Positions 35,351-46,929 of a stretch of DNA of 64,000 nucleotides are shown piece after piece. The first letter of the stretch is position 1. The number at the start of each line of letters is the position of its first letter. The position numbers and the translations under genes are program-made. The notes under the pieces were generated by a model that saw only the letters and a list, made by a program, of their open reading frames with translations, did no database searches and was not told the origin of the DNA. This DNA is from Cryptomeria japonica (taxonomy: Eukaryota; Streptophyta; Pinopsida; Cupressales; Cupressaceae): contig NC_081414.1 in NCBI RefSeq assembly GCF_030272615.1, positions 762,171,648 to 762,235,647 of the forward strand, in the 5' to 3' direction.

Positions 35351-36541
35351 ACTCACAAGTCAAGCTTCTAACAAAATCAACTCATGGGTAATTGACAGTG
35401 GTTCATCCAGGCACATCCCTGGATTTAGAGAAGTACTTGATTCCCTGACAGAGGAAAGTGATGAGGACATAACCATCGGAGATGACTCTACACATCCAGT
35501 CAGAGGAATAGGAACCTGCACCATCAAATTGAAGACAAGCATAGCTTTGTGGCTTGAAGGAGTACTATATGTTCTCGGCATAAAAAGAAATTTAGTATCG
35601 ATATCGGCATTGGAAGATAATGGATACAGAGTGACATTTATGGACAACAGAGTATTGGCTTGGCCAAGGAACTCCTCCATCGAGAAGGCAAACACCATTG
35701 GACAAAGATGAGGCTACTTGTATGAGCTGTGCACAGAACCCAATCTACCCCTAATCCATGAAGCCACTAATGCAAATGAAGTTTGGCATAGAAGATTAGG
35801 CCATCTAAATTTTAGGGCTTTATCTTCAATGGGAAACCTTGTCACAGGTCTACCCAAGTTAAAACAAGATCATTCAGGGGCATGCAAAGGATGTGCCCTA
35901 GGTAAGAATACCAAAGGTGCATTCCAAAATAGTACTAGGAAAACTAGCAAAATTCTAGAATTAATTCATTCAGATGTATGTAGACCTATGTCTGTATCCT
36001 CCCTAGGGGGATTCTTGTATTATATAATATTTATTGATGACTACTCTAGGAAGACCTGGATCTACTTTCTAAAAAGTAAAAAATCAGAAAAGGTCCTCTC
36101 TAGGTTTAAAGAATTTAAAACACTAACTAAAAAACACTCGGGAAACAAAGTTAAAACCCTAAGAATTGACAATGGGGGAGAATACACATCAGATTCATTT
36201 AAAGAATTTTGTAGAGATAATGGGATTAAGAGGGAGCTTACTATACCTTATAACCCTCAACAAAATGGGGTAGCAGAAAGAAAAATAGGACTATAGTTGA
36301 AGCTACCAAGGCCATGATCCTAGATCAAAACCTTAACACAAATCTCTAGGCTAAAGCATCCAACACCACTGTATATATACAAAATAGGTGCCCTCACTCC
36401 CATCTTGAGGACAAAACTCCTAAGGAAGTATTCGCTAAGATTAAGCCTGATATTAGCCACCTTAGGATATTTGCATGTCTTGTCTATATCCATATACCTA
36501 AAGAAAAGAGATTAAAACTATAACCTTATGGAAAAAGAGGA
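35351..36541 (+). pseudogene. Copia-B protease and integrase
   Basis: Protease: SWVIDSGSSRHI (about 35383-35418) has the intact DSG active site. Integrase N-terminal zinc site: H and H in HRRLGHLNF, then CKGCALGK. Catalytic core: Asp in LIHSDVCRPM, Asp in RIDNGGEYTSDSF, then the Glu side with PQQNGVAERK. A TGA at 35709 separates the protease tail from integrase. A one-base deletion in an A run near 36283 shifts the frame; beyond it the frame carries a TAG (after NTNL) and a TAA (after RLKL). All catalytic residues that I can check are still encoded. Confidence 0.88.
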
Positions 36542-38446
36542 TTGCTTGTAGGATATAGTGAAACCTCCAAAGCCTACAGAATCTATCTACATGGTCAAAG
36601 AAATATTGAACTAAGTAGGGATGTAATATTTGAAGAAGACCTAGCTTTTAAAAGAGCTCAAAACTTCATAGAACCTGAAATCTATGTACCTACCCCTAAC
36701 TTAGATGAAAATCCTACTCCTAAGTTTCAGAGGGAGAATCTAGATGAGACTGAAAATGAAAATGAAAACTCACCTAGACATCTCAAGAAAAGACCACTAT
36801 GGGCCACCAAAATAGTAGAAGAAGCTCAGAGTTTTGTTGCTCCTTCTGGAACCTTCAGAGGAAGCAAAAGACCTAACAAATTTACCTGCTATGTTGCTCT
36901 CATAAATGACCTATCTAAAAATGAACCTGACAATGTGACAAATGCCCTTAAACATCAAGTATGGAAGGATACTATGTCTGAAGAGTATCAATCCATAATA
37001 AAAAATGATGTATGGGAAATTGTTCCTAGGCCAACTAAGAAGTCTGTTGTTTCTTCTAAATGGCTTTTTAAGATCAAACATGCAGCAGATGGTAGTATTG
37101 AAAAATATAAGGCAAGATTTGTAGCTAGAGGATTTTCTCAAAAGGAAGGAATAGACTATGAAGAAACATTTGCTCCTATAGCTAGATATACCTCAGTAAG
37201 GGCAGTACTAGCCATTGCAGCAGCAAAGGGATGGAAGGTATATCAAATGGATGTAAAGACAACCTTTCTTAATGGAAAAATATCTGAAGAAGTATACCTA
37301 GAGCAACCTGAAGGGTTTGAGATCCATCATGCAGAATCTCATGTGTTCAGACTCAAGAAAGCTCTATATGGGCTCAAACAGGCTCCCAGGGTCTGATATG
37401 AAAGAATTGACATATATCTATCAAAACTAGGCTTCTTTAGAAATGATGCTGATCTTAATCTCTACTACAAATAGAATAAAGGTGATATGATAATAATAAT
37501 TTTATATGTTGATGACTTATTAATCTTTGGCGAAGATCACCTTATAGATTCATGTAAGAAAGAACTATCCAAAGAATTTGATATGAAGGACTTGGGATTC
37601 CTTCATTATTTTCTAGGGTTGGAAGTATGGCAGAATCCTAACAACATTGTTCTAAACCAAGGCAAGTATACATTAGACATCCTCAAGAGATTTGGAATGC
37701 TCAACTGCAAACCTATGACCGCTCCAATGGAAACCAATCTCCATAAACTTAAAGAAGCAGCAACAAAATCGCCTTCTACTAACCCCACTCTATACAAGAA
37801 AATGATTGGGTCTCTTATGTATCTAGTAAATACAAGACCAGATATATGCTATGCAATAAATGCTTTGAGTCAGTTTATGTGTGAACCAAAGGAGATACAC
37901 CTAGTAGCAGTAAAACACATTATGAGATATTTACAAGGCACCTTAAACCTTGGTCTCAAGTATGAGAAAATTGATATTAATCTACACGGATTCACAGATT
38001 CAGATTAGGTTGGAAGTGTGACTAATCGGAAAAGCACCTCTGGGTGCAGCTTTAATTTAGGATCAGCCATGATATCCTGGATCAGCAGAAAGTAGTCTTC
38101 TATGGCACAAAGTTCCACCGAGGTCGAATACATTGCAGCCTCCATGGCTGCCCGAGAAGCAGTGTGGCTTAGGAAGTTGCTTGTGGGATTGTTTGGTAAT
38201 CCGATGAAACCTACTATCATCCATTGCGAAAATCAGAGTTGCATAAAAATTTCAGTGAATCCAGTATTCCATGATAGATCCAAACATATTGAGATCCCAT
38301 ACCATTATGTGCGAGACATGGTAGACAAAAATGTGATCAAATTAGAATATGTTAGTATGGGAGATCAAACTGCAGATATTCTGACCAAACCACTTTCCAG
38401 AGTAAAGGTTGATCACTTCAGAAAGGGTTTAGGTATGATAGAAAGG
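36542..38446 (+). pseudogene. Copia-B reverse transcriptase and RNase H
   Basis: Integrase tail FLGYS equivalent (LLVGYSETSKAYRIY), variable linker, then RT: WKDTMSEEYQSIIKNDVWEI, KWLFKIKHAADGSIEKYKAR, ETFAPIARYTSVR, YQMDVKTTFLNG, YGLKQAPRV, the catalytic LYVDDLLIFG (37501-37530), and LGLEVWQNPNNIVLNQGKY. RNase H: GFTDSD-stop-VGSVTNRKSTSGCSF, STEVEYIAASMAAREAVWL, HCENQSCIKI, RSKHIEIPYHYVRDMV. Stops at 37397, 37470, 38006 and 38096 each sit where Trp or Gln is expected. Ends with the conserved ADILTKPLSR tail at 38446. Confidence 0.92.
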
Positions 38447-38983
38447 TAATCTGCTTTGTAAATAAAGATGTTGAAAATGTAAACTTCTTTTGTCATGTTG
38501 AGACATTCTGGGTTTATACCCCATGTGTTCATATCTAAGAGGTGACGATCTCTCAGATCATGAACACTTGTATGCAGACATCATAAGGTGACGTTCTTAT
38601 GATTCTCAAACCAATTATCATGTTGGATCTCTGGTATGTCATGGATGTGCCGTGATGATGTTGTGATAAAACATTTGAATGTTTGTGCACATATCACAAT
38701 ATGGATAAGATGAGAATCTAACCATCCTCATATGTTTATCCTAAGTGTTGCGTGTTTTTGCAACACTGATATCACGTGTCTAGGTGATATCTTGTTATAA
38801 TAAAATGATGAAACCTTTTGTCACATGGTTGGGCAATACACTATGTCACATAGAGTAATGTTTTACATTTGTATCCCATGTTCTGATGATACTTCATATC
38901 ATATGTATAGATGATATATATTCTTGGAGACTGACATTAAGAAAAGAAATGTGATGCAGGCTAATTTATCTATCTTCCAAAGC
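38447..38983 (+). other. Copia-B 3' untranslated region
   Basis: About 540 noncoding bases between the RNase H stop and the polypurine tract. It contains repeated words such as catatgt and gatgatat, but no frame that I can support. Confidence 0.6.
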
Positions 38984-38993
38984 TAAGAGGGAG
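38984..38993 (+). promoter_or_regulatory. Copia-B polypurine tract
   Basis: aagagggag directly before the 3' LTR start TGTTAATG, within a longer purine-rich run (aaagctaagagggag). Confidence 0.8.
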
Positions 38994-39764
38994 TGTTAAT
39001 GCATTAGTAGCTTCTGCAAGATAAGACTCTCCTAAAGCTTTACTCTGTTATTAGTTTACTCATTCATGCTTTATGTTTATCAAATTATAACATTGATCAT
39101 AATTATGATATTGATATTGGATAATAATGGATTAGATTGACGATCTCCTTAACTATGTTAAGCGTCAATCTAAATGCTATCGGGCTATTAACCCGATAGC
39201 ATATTAATGTTGATGCATATATGAATCAGCATTAATATGTTATTGGGGTATTAACCCGATAGCATATAATGCTAACTACTATTGTTATTGTTTACTTTAT
39301 ATATATCCATTGATACCAATTCATTATCGGGTATGATTTATATATGTAACACTTAACAATGATACCGATTAAACTATCGGTTATGTTCTATAAGCAATGA
39401 TACCGATTAACTATCGGCTATGATAAAGAAATATAACAATGATACCGATTCACTAGCGTGTATGTTTGTAGCACCGACTGGTTATGAATCAGTTTATGTT
39501 AGTAAGGGTCACGACCAAGTGACATCTTGGTCAGACATGTCTAAAGGACATGTCTGATCAAGGTGCCACTTGATCGTGGCCTTCCTACTACTTATACACC
39601 ATGCAAATCAAAGGAGATGATATTGAAATTGATACATGTTCATCCTCCTTATCTACAACAAAAGAAAGATAGTTATATTAGTGTCATAGTCATAATATCA
39701 AAATTTAAAATATACCACCCTGCATATAACTTGTTATTAAATTGGAAATTACAATACATTTAAA
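38994..39764 (+). repeat. Copia-B 3' LTR
   Basis: 771 bases, matching the 5' LTR. It lacks one 40-base ACCGAT unit, has a 17-base local duplication near 39537-39557 (acatgtct...acatgtct), and its terminal CA is AA. Hairpins repeat at 39174-39270. Confidence 0.92.
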
Positions 39765-39769
39765 TCTTC
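39765..39769 (+). repeat. Copia-B target-site duplication, right copy
   Basis: tcttc directly after the 3' LTR, followed by aacatatg, the continuation of LINE-C. Confidence 0.9.
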
Positions 39770-40537
39770 AACATATGTTTACCCAAGGAGGGAGTCCACA
39801 TTTTATATCCAGATATTTCAATGATGTTTCCTCACATTATGACTGTAAAGCAGTCTCAAGTAAGGAAGATAATGCACTCATCTCAAAGCCTTTTCTCAAT
39901 CACAAGAGGATTTCCAAAGTCTGACTTATTGGTTGACAAAAAGAAATTTTTTCCCTTTTCATTTGAAGCTATCCCTTCCAAATGGACTCTTCTTCCCTAT
40001 GTAGAGTCTCAGGGATTTTCCTACTTTGACATGAATAAAGAATTCCTAATGTAATTCACAACTTCACCCCTTATGCTTAATAAGGAGAAGATTATTGAAG
40101 AACAGATTCATAAGCCATGCTCCTTGTTCTTGGATGAAAAACTATCGCAGGAAGTTTCTATATTAGAAATTGATGATTCACTACAGATCTATGAAAACAT
40201 TTCTAAGAAGAAGGAATCTAAAGGTGGTTATCATAGGGAATCCCTGCTGATAGAAGGGAATGGAATAAGACCAAAGTGTCACATAGAGGTATTAAAGGTT
40301 GAGGAATCTCCTAATGCCCCTTCCTAGCAAGATCATCCACAAGTGGTGTCTTCCATTTACCAAAAAAGATCCAAAAACTTAACTCCAATTCCCAAACTTA
40401 AAGGGAAAGTGGGCAAACCTCCCAAAAAGAAAAGGGTAGCAAAAAAGACCAAAGTTGAAATAAAAGAAGGCTTACAATCTACACTAGATGAAAGGCTAGG
40501 TTTTAGGAGAGTTGAAAATTCTCCGAAGAAACAATGA
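39770..40537 (+). pseudogene. LINE-C ORF1, second part
   Basis: One frame stays protein-like from 39821 to the stop at 40535-40537, broken by TAA at 40052 and TAG at 40325. It holds LLVDKKKFFPFSFEAIPSKW, an acidic middle, and a strongly basic tail (KLKGKVGKPPKKKRVAKKTK) near 40400-40460, the position of the AT-hook-like tail of LINE-B. The basic tail would suit nucleic-acid binding or nuclear import. Confidence 0.65.
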
Positions 40538-43500
40538 TGTTTCTAACATGGAACGTTAGGGGCATTAATGATCCAAAACAAAAAAAGATGCACCATCATG
40601 TCTCAAGTAGAGAATTGTGGGGCAGACATTATACTGATACAAGAAACAAAATTTTCAGTTCAAGAGGAGGCCCCAACCATTTAAAGGTTGGAAAGGATGG
40701 GACTTTGCAGTATCTCAATCCATTGGAGCAACGGGAGGATTGGCTATTCTATGGAGGCCAAATGTGGGAACTACAAAAGTCATCTCAACTAAGGAAAACT
40801 ACATTCGCATTACTATAGAGTCGGTTAAAGGATCCTTTCATCTTATTTCAGTTTATGGTCCTACATCAACAGCAGGGAAGAGGGCAGTTTAGGATAGCCT
40901 TTCCCAAATTCTCATCCATTTTCTACAAGATTCTTTTATCATTGGAGGGGATTTCAATGTTGTTATTTCATCTAAAGACAAGACAAGAGGCATTAGGAGA
41001 GCATGTTTTATGCATATTGCAGAACAAATTGATAGATTCTTTGTAAGCTTAGTTTGGACTTCTTTGTTTGGAGTACCCAACTCTAAAATTTTATGACTAT
41101 CAGGTTCTGATCATTTTGCTCTTCAAATTGACATCCCATTGATCCCTATTTTGAAAAAAGGAATGCCAGTGTTCAAATTTCAGCAAATGTGGTTTAGGGA
41201 AGTAAATTTCTTGCCCCATCTATAGGATTGGTGGTTATTAGCACCTTTTGTTCAAGGAAGTAGAATGTTTCAATTTTGCATAAAGCTTCAATGGATGAAA
41301 ACAAATATCAAGGAGTGGAACATAGTTATTTTTAAAAACATCTTCCACACCAAAAATTACATTGAAAATAACATCAAAATATTAAATGAATAGATCATTC
41401 AGCATGGTATTGATTATAATTCATATAAGCATCAAGAAATCCTCAATTCACAACTGGAAGAAATATTGGCAAGAGAAGAAGTTTTTTGGAAACAAAAGTC
41501 TAGGGAGACATGGTTACAAGAAGGTGACAAAAACACAAAGTACTTTCATGCTTCCATAAAAATGAGGAGATCAATTAACCTTATAAAACAAATGAGAATT
41601 CAGTCTGGGGATACTATTGTGTAGGATAACAGAATCTAGCAAGAAGCGGTCTCCTTTATCTCAAATTTATTCACAAATGTGGTTCCAGAGGATGAAGATA
41701 TTAATCAAAAAGTCCAGGATATTTTGCAATATATTCCTCATCTCATTACAAATCAAGATAACATGTATGTCATGAAACCTTTTTCATTGGATGAGATAAG
41801 AGAAATAGTCTTCTCCATGCATCCAGATAAGGTATACTAGGACCAAATGGATTCCTTGCAATTTTCTTTCAAAAAAGTTGGAGCTTTATGGGATCAGACA
41901 TTTGCAAAATGGTCGAAGAGTCAAGAAAACATGGAAAAATGTTCAAATAGTTCAATACCACACTGATTGTCCTAATCCCTAAGATGTCTAATCCCTTATC
42001 ATTTGCATATTTCAAGTCAATCTCTTTATGTAACATGATCCATATGATAATTACAAAGGCCATTTCAATCAAATTGGCAAAGGTTATCCCAAAGATTATT
42101 TCTAAACAATAGAGAGGCTTTGTCCCAAGTAGGGAAACAACTAAGGGAGCATTAGTGGTACATGAAGTGATACACTCGATCATGACACATAAACTTGAAG
42201 CATTGATGATCAAACTTGACATGTTGAAGGCATGTGATAGGGTACATTGGAATTTCTTATAGGAAGTTCTCATTAGTTTTGGATTTTTGAATCTATCGTG
42301 TAATTGGATTCTCTTATGCATTTTGGGGAAAAGTTCTTTATCCTTTTGAATGGAAACCCAGAGGGTTTCTTTTCTTCTTCTCAAGGGGTAAGACAAGGAG
42401 ATTCCCTATCTCCATCTCTCTTCATCATAATGGTAGAAGCATTGATCAAATTGATAGCTACAAAAAGGGAAGACTCGGTCTGGAAAGGGATTCTGATTCC
42501 ACAAACACAAGTAGTGGCACACATTTCCTATTTGCAGATGACACAGTTCCATTTGGGGAAGCATTAGTTAGAGAAGTAAAAGGCAATTAACAGAGTCCCA
42601 CAGTCATATACTGAGGTCTCATGCCAAAAAGTAAGTGCAACCAAGTCTAAAGTCTTCCTATTTCATTGCTCTCCATTACTTTCAAAGAAGCTTTCCAAAT
42701 CCCTTCGTTTTAAATTAGTAAAGCTACCTTGTAAATATTTGGGCATCCCAATGTTCTTTGGGGTGAATAGGGGTCAATATTGGGATTCAATCCTTTCCTC
42801 TATAAAAAAAAGATTGATTATTGGAAAAACAACTGACTCTCAATAGCTTGTAGAATCTTGTTGATCAGAACTATTTTGACTTTCATCCCTAACTATATCA
42901 TGTCGGTTCTTCCTATGCCCTCTAAGATTAGAGATGACCTTGAATCTCATCTTAAGAAATTTCTATGGAAGGGGAACCGAGATCCAAAAAATAAAATTCA
43001 TTTGCTTGCTTACGTAAAGGCCTGTTTTCCCAAAATATATGGGGGAGTGGGTATACAAAACTTTGAAGATAGGAATATTGCATTGGGAACAAAGTTGGTA
43101 TGGAACTATATGAGGACACGTCCTTGATATGGTCATTCATTATTAGAGTCAAGCACCTAGATTTTCAGGAACTTAAAGAATCTTTACATTGTTAGCCCCC
43201 CCAATGGCTCCGAGATAATGAATTTCATCATAATATGTTGAACAACTCTACTACCTAAACTACCTTGGGTCATACACGATGGTAGAGCAACAATATTTTG
43301 GGAAGACTCATGGAACAACTACCCACCTTTGGATAATATTATGGGATTAGAAGACATAAAAGATCTCATGCAATCTGATTGGGGATTCTCAGTCAGTGAT
43401 TACTTCACTATTACCCCTATTAATGGTAAAGGTCACACTAAATGGAAGGACTTTGATAATCTACCTATTCCCCAACAAAAGATAAGGAATCTAGAATCAG

Positions 43501-44717
43501 AACTAAAGCAAAGAATGTTTTACTATAAAGACACAAAAGGTAAGATTATATGGACTCCTTCAAAATCAGGAGCTTACATAGTTAGGGAAGTATTCAAAGA
43601 GCTAACCGGTCAAGATTCTATTCACTCTTCAAGGACATTCTTCTTTTTTTAAAGAGATTGTGTGTTACAAACGGTTGGTGCATTTGCATGGTTGGCCCTA
43701 AAAGAAAGTATTCTGAGTACCAATAGGCTAACCCTGCTTATAATAGCTAAACCTTTCCCATGCATTTTGTGTTGCCAAGATATGGAAATAACATTTCATC
43801 TACTTTTAGGTTATTAGGTGGCCCAAGAATGTTGGCTATGGTTATTGCTGAAATTAGAGCGGTCATCCTCCCTACAATTATCCATATCAAAAGTATTTGA
43901 AGCTTGGCCTAAGAGTTACAAAGGTTCATTTTTTTCAATCATTTGGGAGGTGGCTCCAATAATATTCATATGGAACATTTAGTTGGAAAGAAATAGATGC
44001 ATTTTTAGAAGAGATCACAATAAGACTTCAACCATTAAGAACAAAATAGAGATGACAATTTTAGAATCGGTCAATGCTTACACATCTAGGAAGAAAAAAT
44101 TAAACTCCTCCTTCTCATCATGGGATGATAACATATTAAAAAGGTGGAAGTATATAAATCTTCACTTCAAGGGAAGCCTACTCTATAAAGGAGAGAAGAG
44201 AATTGAGAAAAAAGAAATAAGATGGAAGCACCCTAGAAAGAACTTTTTAAAACTAAACTTTGATGGAGCAGTACGGGGAACCCAGGAACATCAGGGATTG
44301 GATGTGTCATCTCAAATCATAAAGGACACATAATAATAGTTGTTTATGAAATGATCCTAAATGGCACTAACAATGTGGCAGAGGTAAGGCCCTTTTACTC
44401 GGTATCAACCTAGCTATTAAGAGAAATGTTAAGAATCTAATCATAGAGGAGGATTAATAGATCATAATCTCTTTTCTAATTAAACTCCAAACCCTCAAAT
44501 GGAAGATTCACTACATATTATAAGAGGTCAGAGAATTACTAATTCTCTTGGATTCTTACCAGATAGATCACTGTTATAGAGAAGCTAATACTATGGCATA
44601 TATACTCACTAATATGGGGTGTGACAAGGACTTGGGAGGAACAATTCTATCTCTAAGAGAAATACATGAACACTTAAGGTTAAACAAACAGGTGGAAGAG
44701 GACAAGGCCATAGTGTA
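40534..44717 (+). pseudogene. LINE-C ORF2 (endonuclease, RT, RNase H)
   Basis: Endonuclease start FLTWNVRGINDPKQKK at 40537, later LISVYGPTSTAGKRAV and FIIGGDFNVVIS (about 40840-40975). RT pieces at 41500-42900: TWLQEGDKNTKYFHA, FSLDEIREIVFSM, MIKLDMLKACDRVHW and QGVRQGDSLSPSLFIIMVEA; the catalytic FADD at 42531-42542 is intact in a frame shifted relative to the preceding ORF. Thumb: PSKIRDDLESHLKKFLWKGN. RNase H: KNFLKLNFDGAVRGTQ (44240-44285), then CVISNHKGHIIIV and NNVAEV in the next frame. More than ten stops or shifts. ATG overlaps the ORF1 stop. Confidence 0.82.
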
Positions 44718-44790
44718 AACATATTTTTTTCTAATGCTTTTATGTTGTGAGTGCAAGAAAGGTAATAAAGAATTTGTCAAAAGTAGAGCA

Positions 44791-45540
44791 TGAGCCACAT
44801 CACTGTTGATTGTGCTATGATGACTCATCTAACTTGGCACGACATTTCAGCAGGATGGGAGGGGGATCATCTCAAACTTTCACAAAAAATGATGGCACGT
44901 GCGTACGGGATGAGGTCGGTCTGTCAAAAAATAGGAAGCTTGCATGATCGAGATACCATGTCAAATTCTTCACAGATGGGGAAAGGCCGATATTCCGTTT
45001 TCTTTAGCAAGTATGAGATAGTCCAGGGTCTTGGGAATGAAACAACATGACGCATGGCCTTCCACTGTCATAGTTTCACTCTCTTCAAGCTTGTGAAGGA
45101 TCTCAAACACAAAACATATCCTCTCTAACTTGGTTATTCACACAATTAATAGTATGCACATCATTTCATGATATAAATGCGCTCTTCTTAAGGATCTTGT
45201 AGGGGAATAATGTGGAAGTTTAAGGACAAGGAATTAATTCAGTAGTGATGTTTTGCACGAGTTCCATAAAATATATCACATTACCTCCTCATATGTACTC
45301 TATATACGTCATTTCAAGACTGGTTCCATGGAGTTTGAAGTCTAGTTTTCAATTGGCAAAGTTTCGTTTCTCAACATATTTCACTTGTCAAATATGGCTC
45401 TTCGAATTTACCTATCGGGAGGTCATCATGGTCTAGGGAAGAATGCTATCTCTCATCCCTTTTGATTAACTAATCCATTGGTACTATCATGTGCAAATAT
45501 CGAGTGGGCGGCGAGGACTACTCTTGGTGAAGAATGTATA
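44791..45540. other. Unassigned region
   Basis: Some short plus-strand pieces (for example 44790-45050) have mixed composition, but no motif is recognised and stops are frequent. It may belong to the same decayed gene as the next ORF. Confidence 0.4.
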
Positions 45541-45552
45541 GCAGCTAATTAG

Positions 45553-46050
45553 ATGACTACTCCAAACTTGGTTGCCTCAAGGCTGGCTTCTATGGTAATG
45601 GATCTCACCGAGTCAAAGGATTACATAAAGATGATAATGGGGGCCATTGTACATCCAACTCTATTTACATGGGAAGGATTGAATACTGAGTTGGATAACT
45701 ATGACCTATTTAAAGGGGGAATTTGGTGGGGAGGTTTTATAAACAGAGACTACTTCATCTATGATTTAGTGACAAGATCAATCTTCCTTTCTTTCATTTA
45801 TGGGTTGGGATATGCTTCTCCTCAAACCTTTCTCCATTGGGTTCAACAACATGCACATCAAATTGGAGAGCCACTAGTTTCTATTGTAGTGGAAAAATTC
45901 AATGTTTTTTGGAAACTCTATGAACATGCTCGAGTTGATCCACATGGCTATGAGTTTTCTTTTCCAATCCTAATGGATGCCACCTCCTCTCAAGAATCAG
46001 GAAATGCTACAAGAAAATATTTTGATGGGGTGGTTTTTTTTGTTTGTTGA
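45553..46050 (+). CDS. Unrecognised ORF, possibly a transposon-derived fragment
   Basis: A 165-codon open frame, unusually long for this stop-rich DNA. Aromatic-rich and globular-looking: FTWEGLNTELDNYDLFKGG, IWWGGFINRDYFIYDLVTRS, FLHWVQQHAHQIGEPLVSIV and KFNVFWKLYEHARVDPHGYE, ending in a hydrophobic FDGVVFFVC. No family recognised, and no signal peptide, zinc ligand set or catalytic motif is obvious. The residue pattern (many Trp, Tyr, Gly, Asp) looks coding rather than chance. The true start may lie upstream in the stop-ridden region, so this may be the surviving end of a pseudogene. Confidence 0.35.
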   Translation: MTTPNLVASRLASMVMDLTESKDYIKMIMGAIVHPTLFTWEGLNTELDNYDLFKGGIWWGGFINRDYFIYDLVTRSIFLSFIYGLGYASPQTFLHWVQQHAHQIGEPLVSIVVEKFNVFWKLYEHARVDPHGYEFSFPILMDATSSQESGNATRKYFDGVVFFVC

Positions 46051-46520
46051 TAGAAGAATCATAGTAATGATCATGACAACTTCAAATATTGAAGTTTTTC
46101 GTTAACATGCTCATATGTATGTAAGGTATTAGAATTTCCCATTCAAAATGGGAAAGGATAAGCTGTCATATAGCCATTCTTCATGATATTTTATTTAATT
46201 TCATTAGAAAGATCATTTGATCATCCAAAAATGAAGGTTTGTCAGCCATAAATGTATCTAGTAGCATCTAGAAGTTTTATGAGGTAGCAGCATTAATTTC
46301 TAAATACTTTATGTAATTTTTCCATATTATATCTAATATATTATAATATATTATAAGCGAAGGCCTTTTCATTAGTTCCTGCCCCGCATGGAACTATTGT
46401 CAAGGCTTTGCAATAAATAGTTAATAATCATATGTTTGCACGACCAATAGCGTGGCTTGATTTGTGTTATTTCAAGGCTCTGCTAACTTTACTTGCATGT
46501 TTGGCAGAGATTTGTGATCG
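46051..46520. other. AT-rich spacer
   Basis: No gene seen. It includes several tatatta runs. Confidence 0.6.
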
Positions 46521-46680
46521 GATTTTAACTATTGCCTACAGGGTGGGAGCGTTGGCATGCTGTAGATGGCAGAGGCGGAGGCATTGCACACCCCAATGCA
46601 AGAGAACGCTCCGATACAGAGGAAGATGGCAAAAACAAAAGATCTCGGTTAGCGTTCGCTAAAGGAACCAGAAAACCAAG
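46521..46680 (+). other. Exon-like stretch with a possible 3' splice site
   Basis: ttttaactattgcctacag looks like a plant 3' splice acceptor. After it, one frame stays open for about 45 codons with hydrophilic, nuclear-protein-like composition (GRGGGIAHPNARERSDTEED, KNKRSRLAFAKGTRKP) to a TGA at 46678-46680. GC is visibly higher than nearby. It could be a stray terminal exon or chance. No matching upstream exon was identified. Confidence 0.2.
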
Positions 46681-46929
46681 ATGATAGAAGGCACCATTTT
46701 AGAAGAGAGGGCCGCCAAACAGGGCTTGCAAAGTTCAAATCTGGGGATTGGCAGAGTCTACAGGTTAAAATAAACAGTTGGCGAAAATCACCTGATTGTT
46801 TGCATGATGTGTATAGCTGGACAGCCGGGGAAGACTGCAGGGCTTGCATTTGACCGATAGCGGTAATAAAAAAGAAGAGGCTTAATAAAAATTTACAGTT
46901 GCAGGGTTTTGCGAGCACGTCAATAGGCG

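Larger units (their letters stand above)
33624..39764 (+). mobile_element. Copia-B: complete-structure Ty1/copia retrotransposon
   Basis: LTRs at 33624-34415 and 38994-39764, PBS at 34416, one gag-pol region (34509-38446) in the order gag, protease, integrase, RT, RNase H, a 540-base untranslated stretch, polypurine tract at 38984-38993, and a perfect 5-base target duplication tcttc. Integrase before RT defines Ty1/copia. All domains are present, but about nine stops and at least one frameshift inactivate the polyprotein. The LTRs are very similar outside three small indels, so it is younger than the LINE-C host. Confidence 0.95.
31855..44790 (+). mobile_element. LINE-C: L1-type LINE split by the Copia-B insertion
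   Basis: A GC-richer leader (31855-32598), ORF1 first part (32599-33618), the 6.1 kb Copia-B element, ORF1 second part (39770-40537), ORF2 (40534-44717) and an aataaag signal near 44766. Removing Copia-B and one copy of tcttc rejoins the two halves. ORF1 end and ORF2 start overlap by four bases (ATGA-like). A flanking target duplication was looked for but not convincingly found, so both outer limits are approximate. Confidence 0.8.

Noticed and set aside
41869-42396. 175-codon minus-strand frame
   Set aside because: It is exactly antisense to the LINE-C reverse transcriptase region, which carries recognisable RT motifs on the plus strand.
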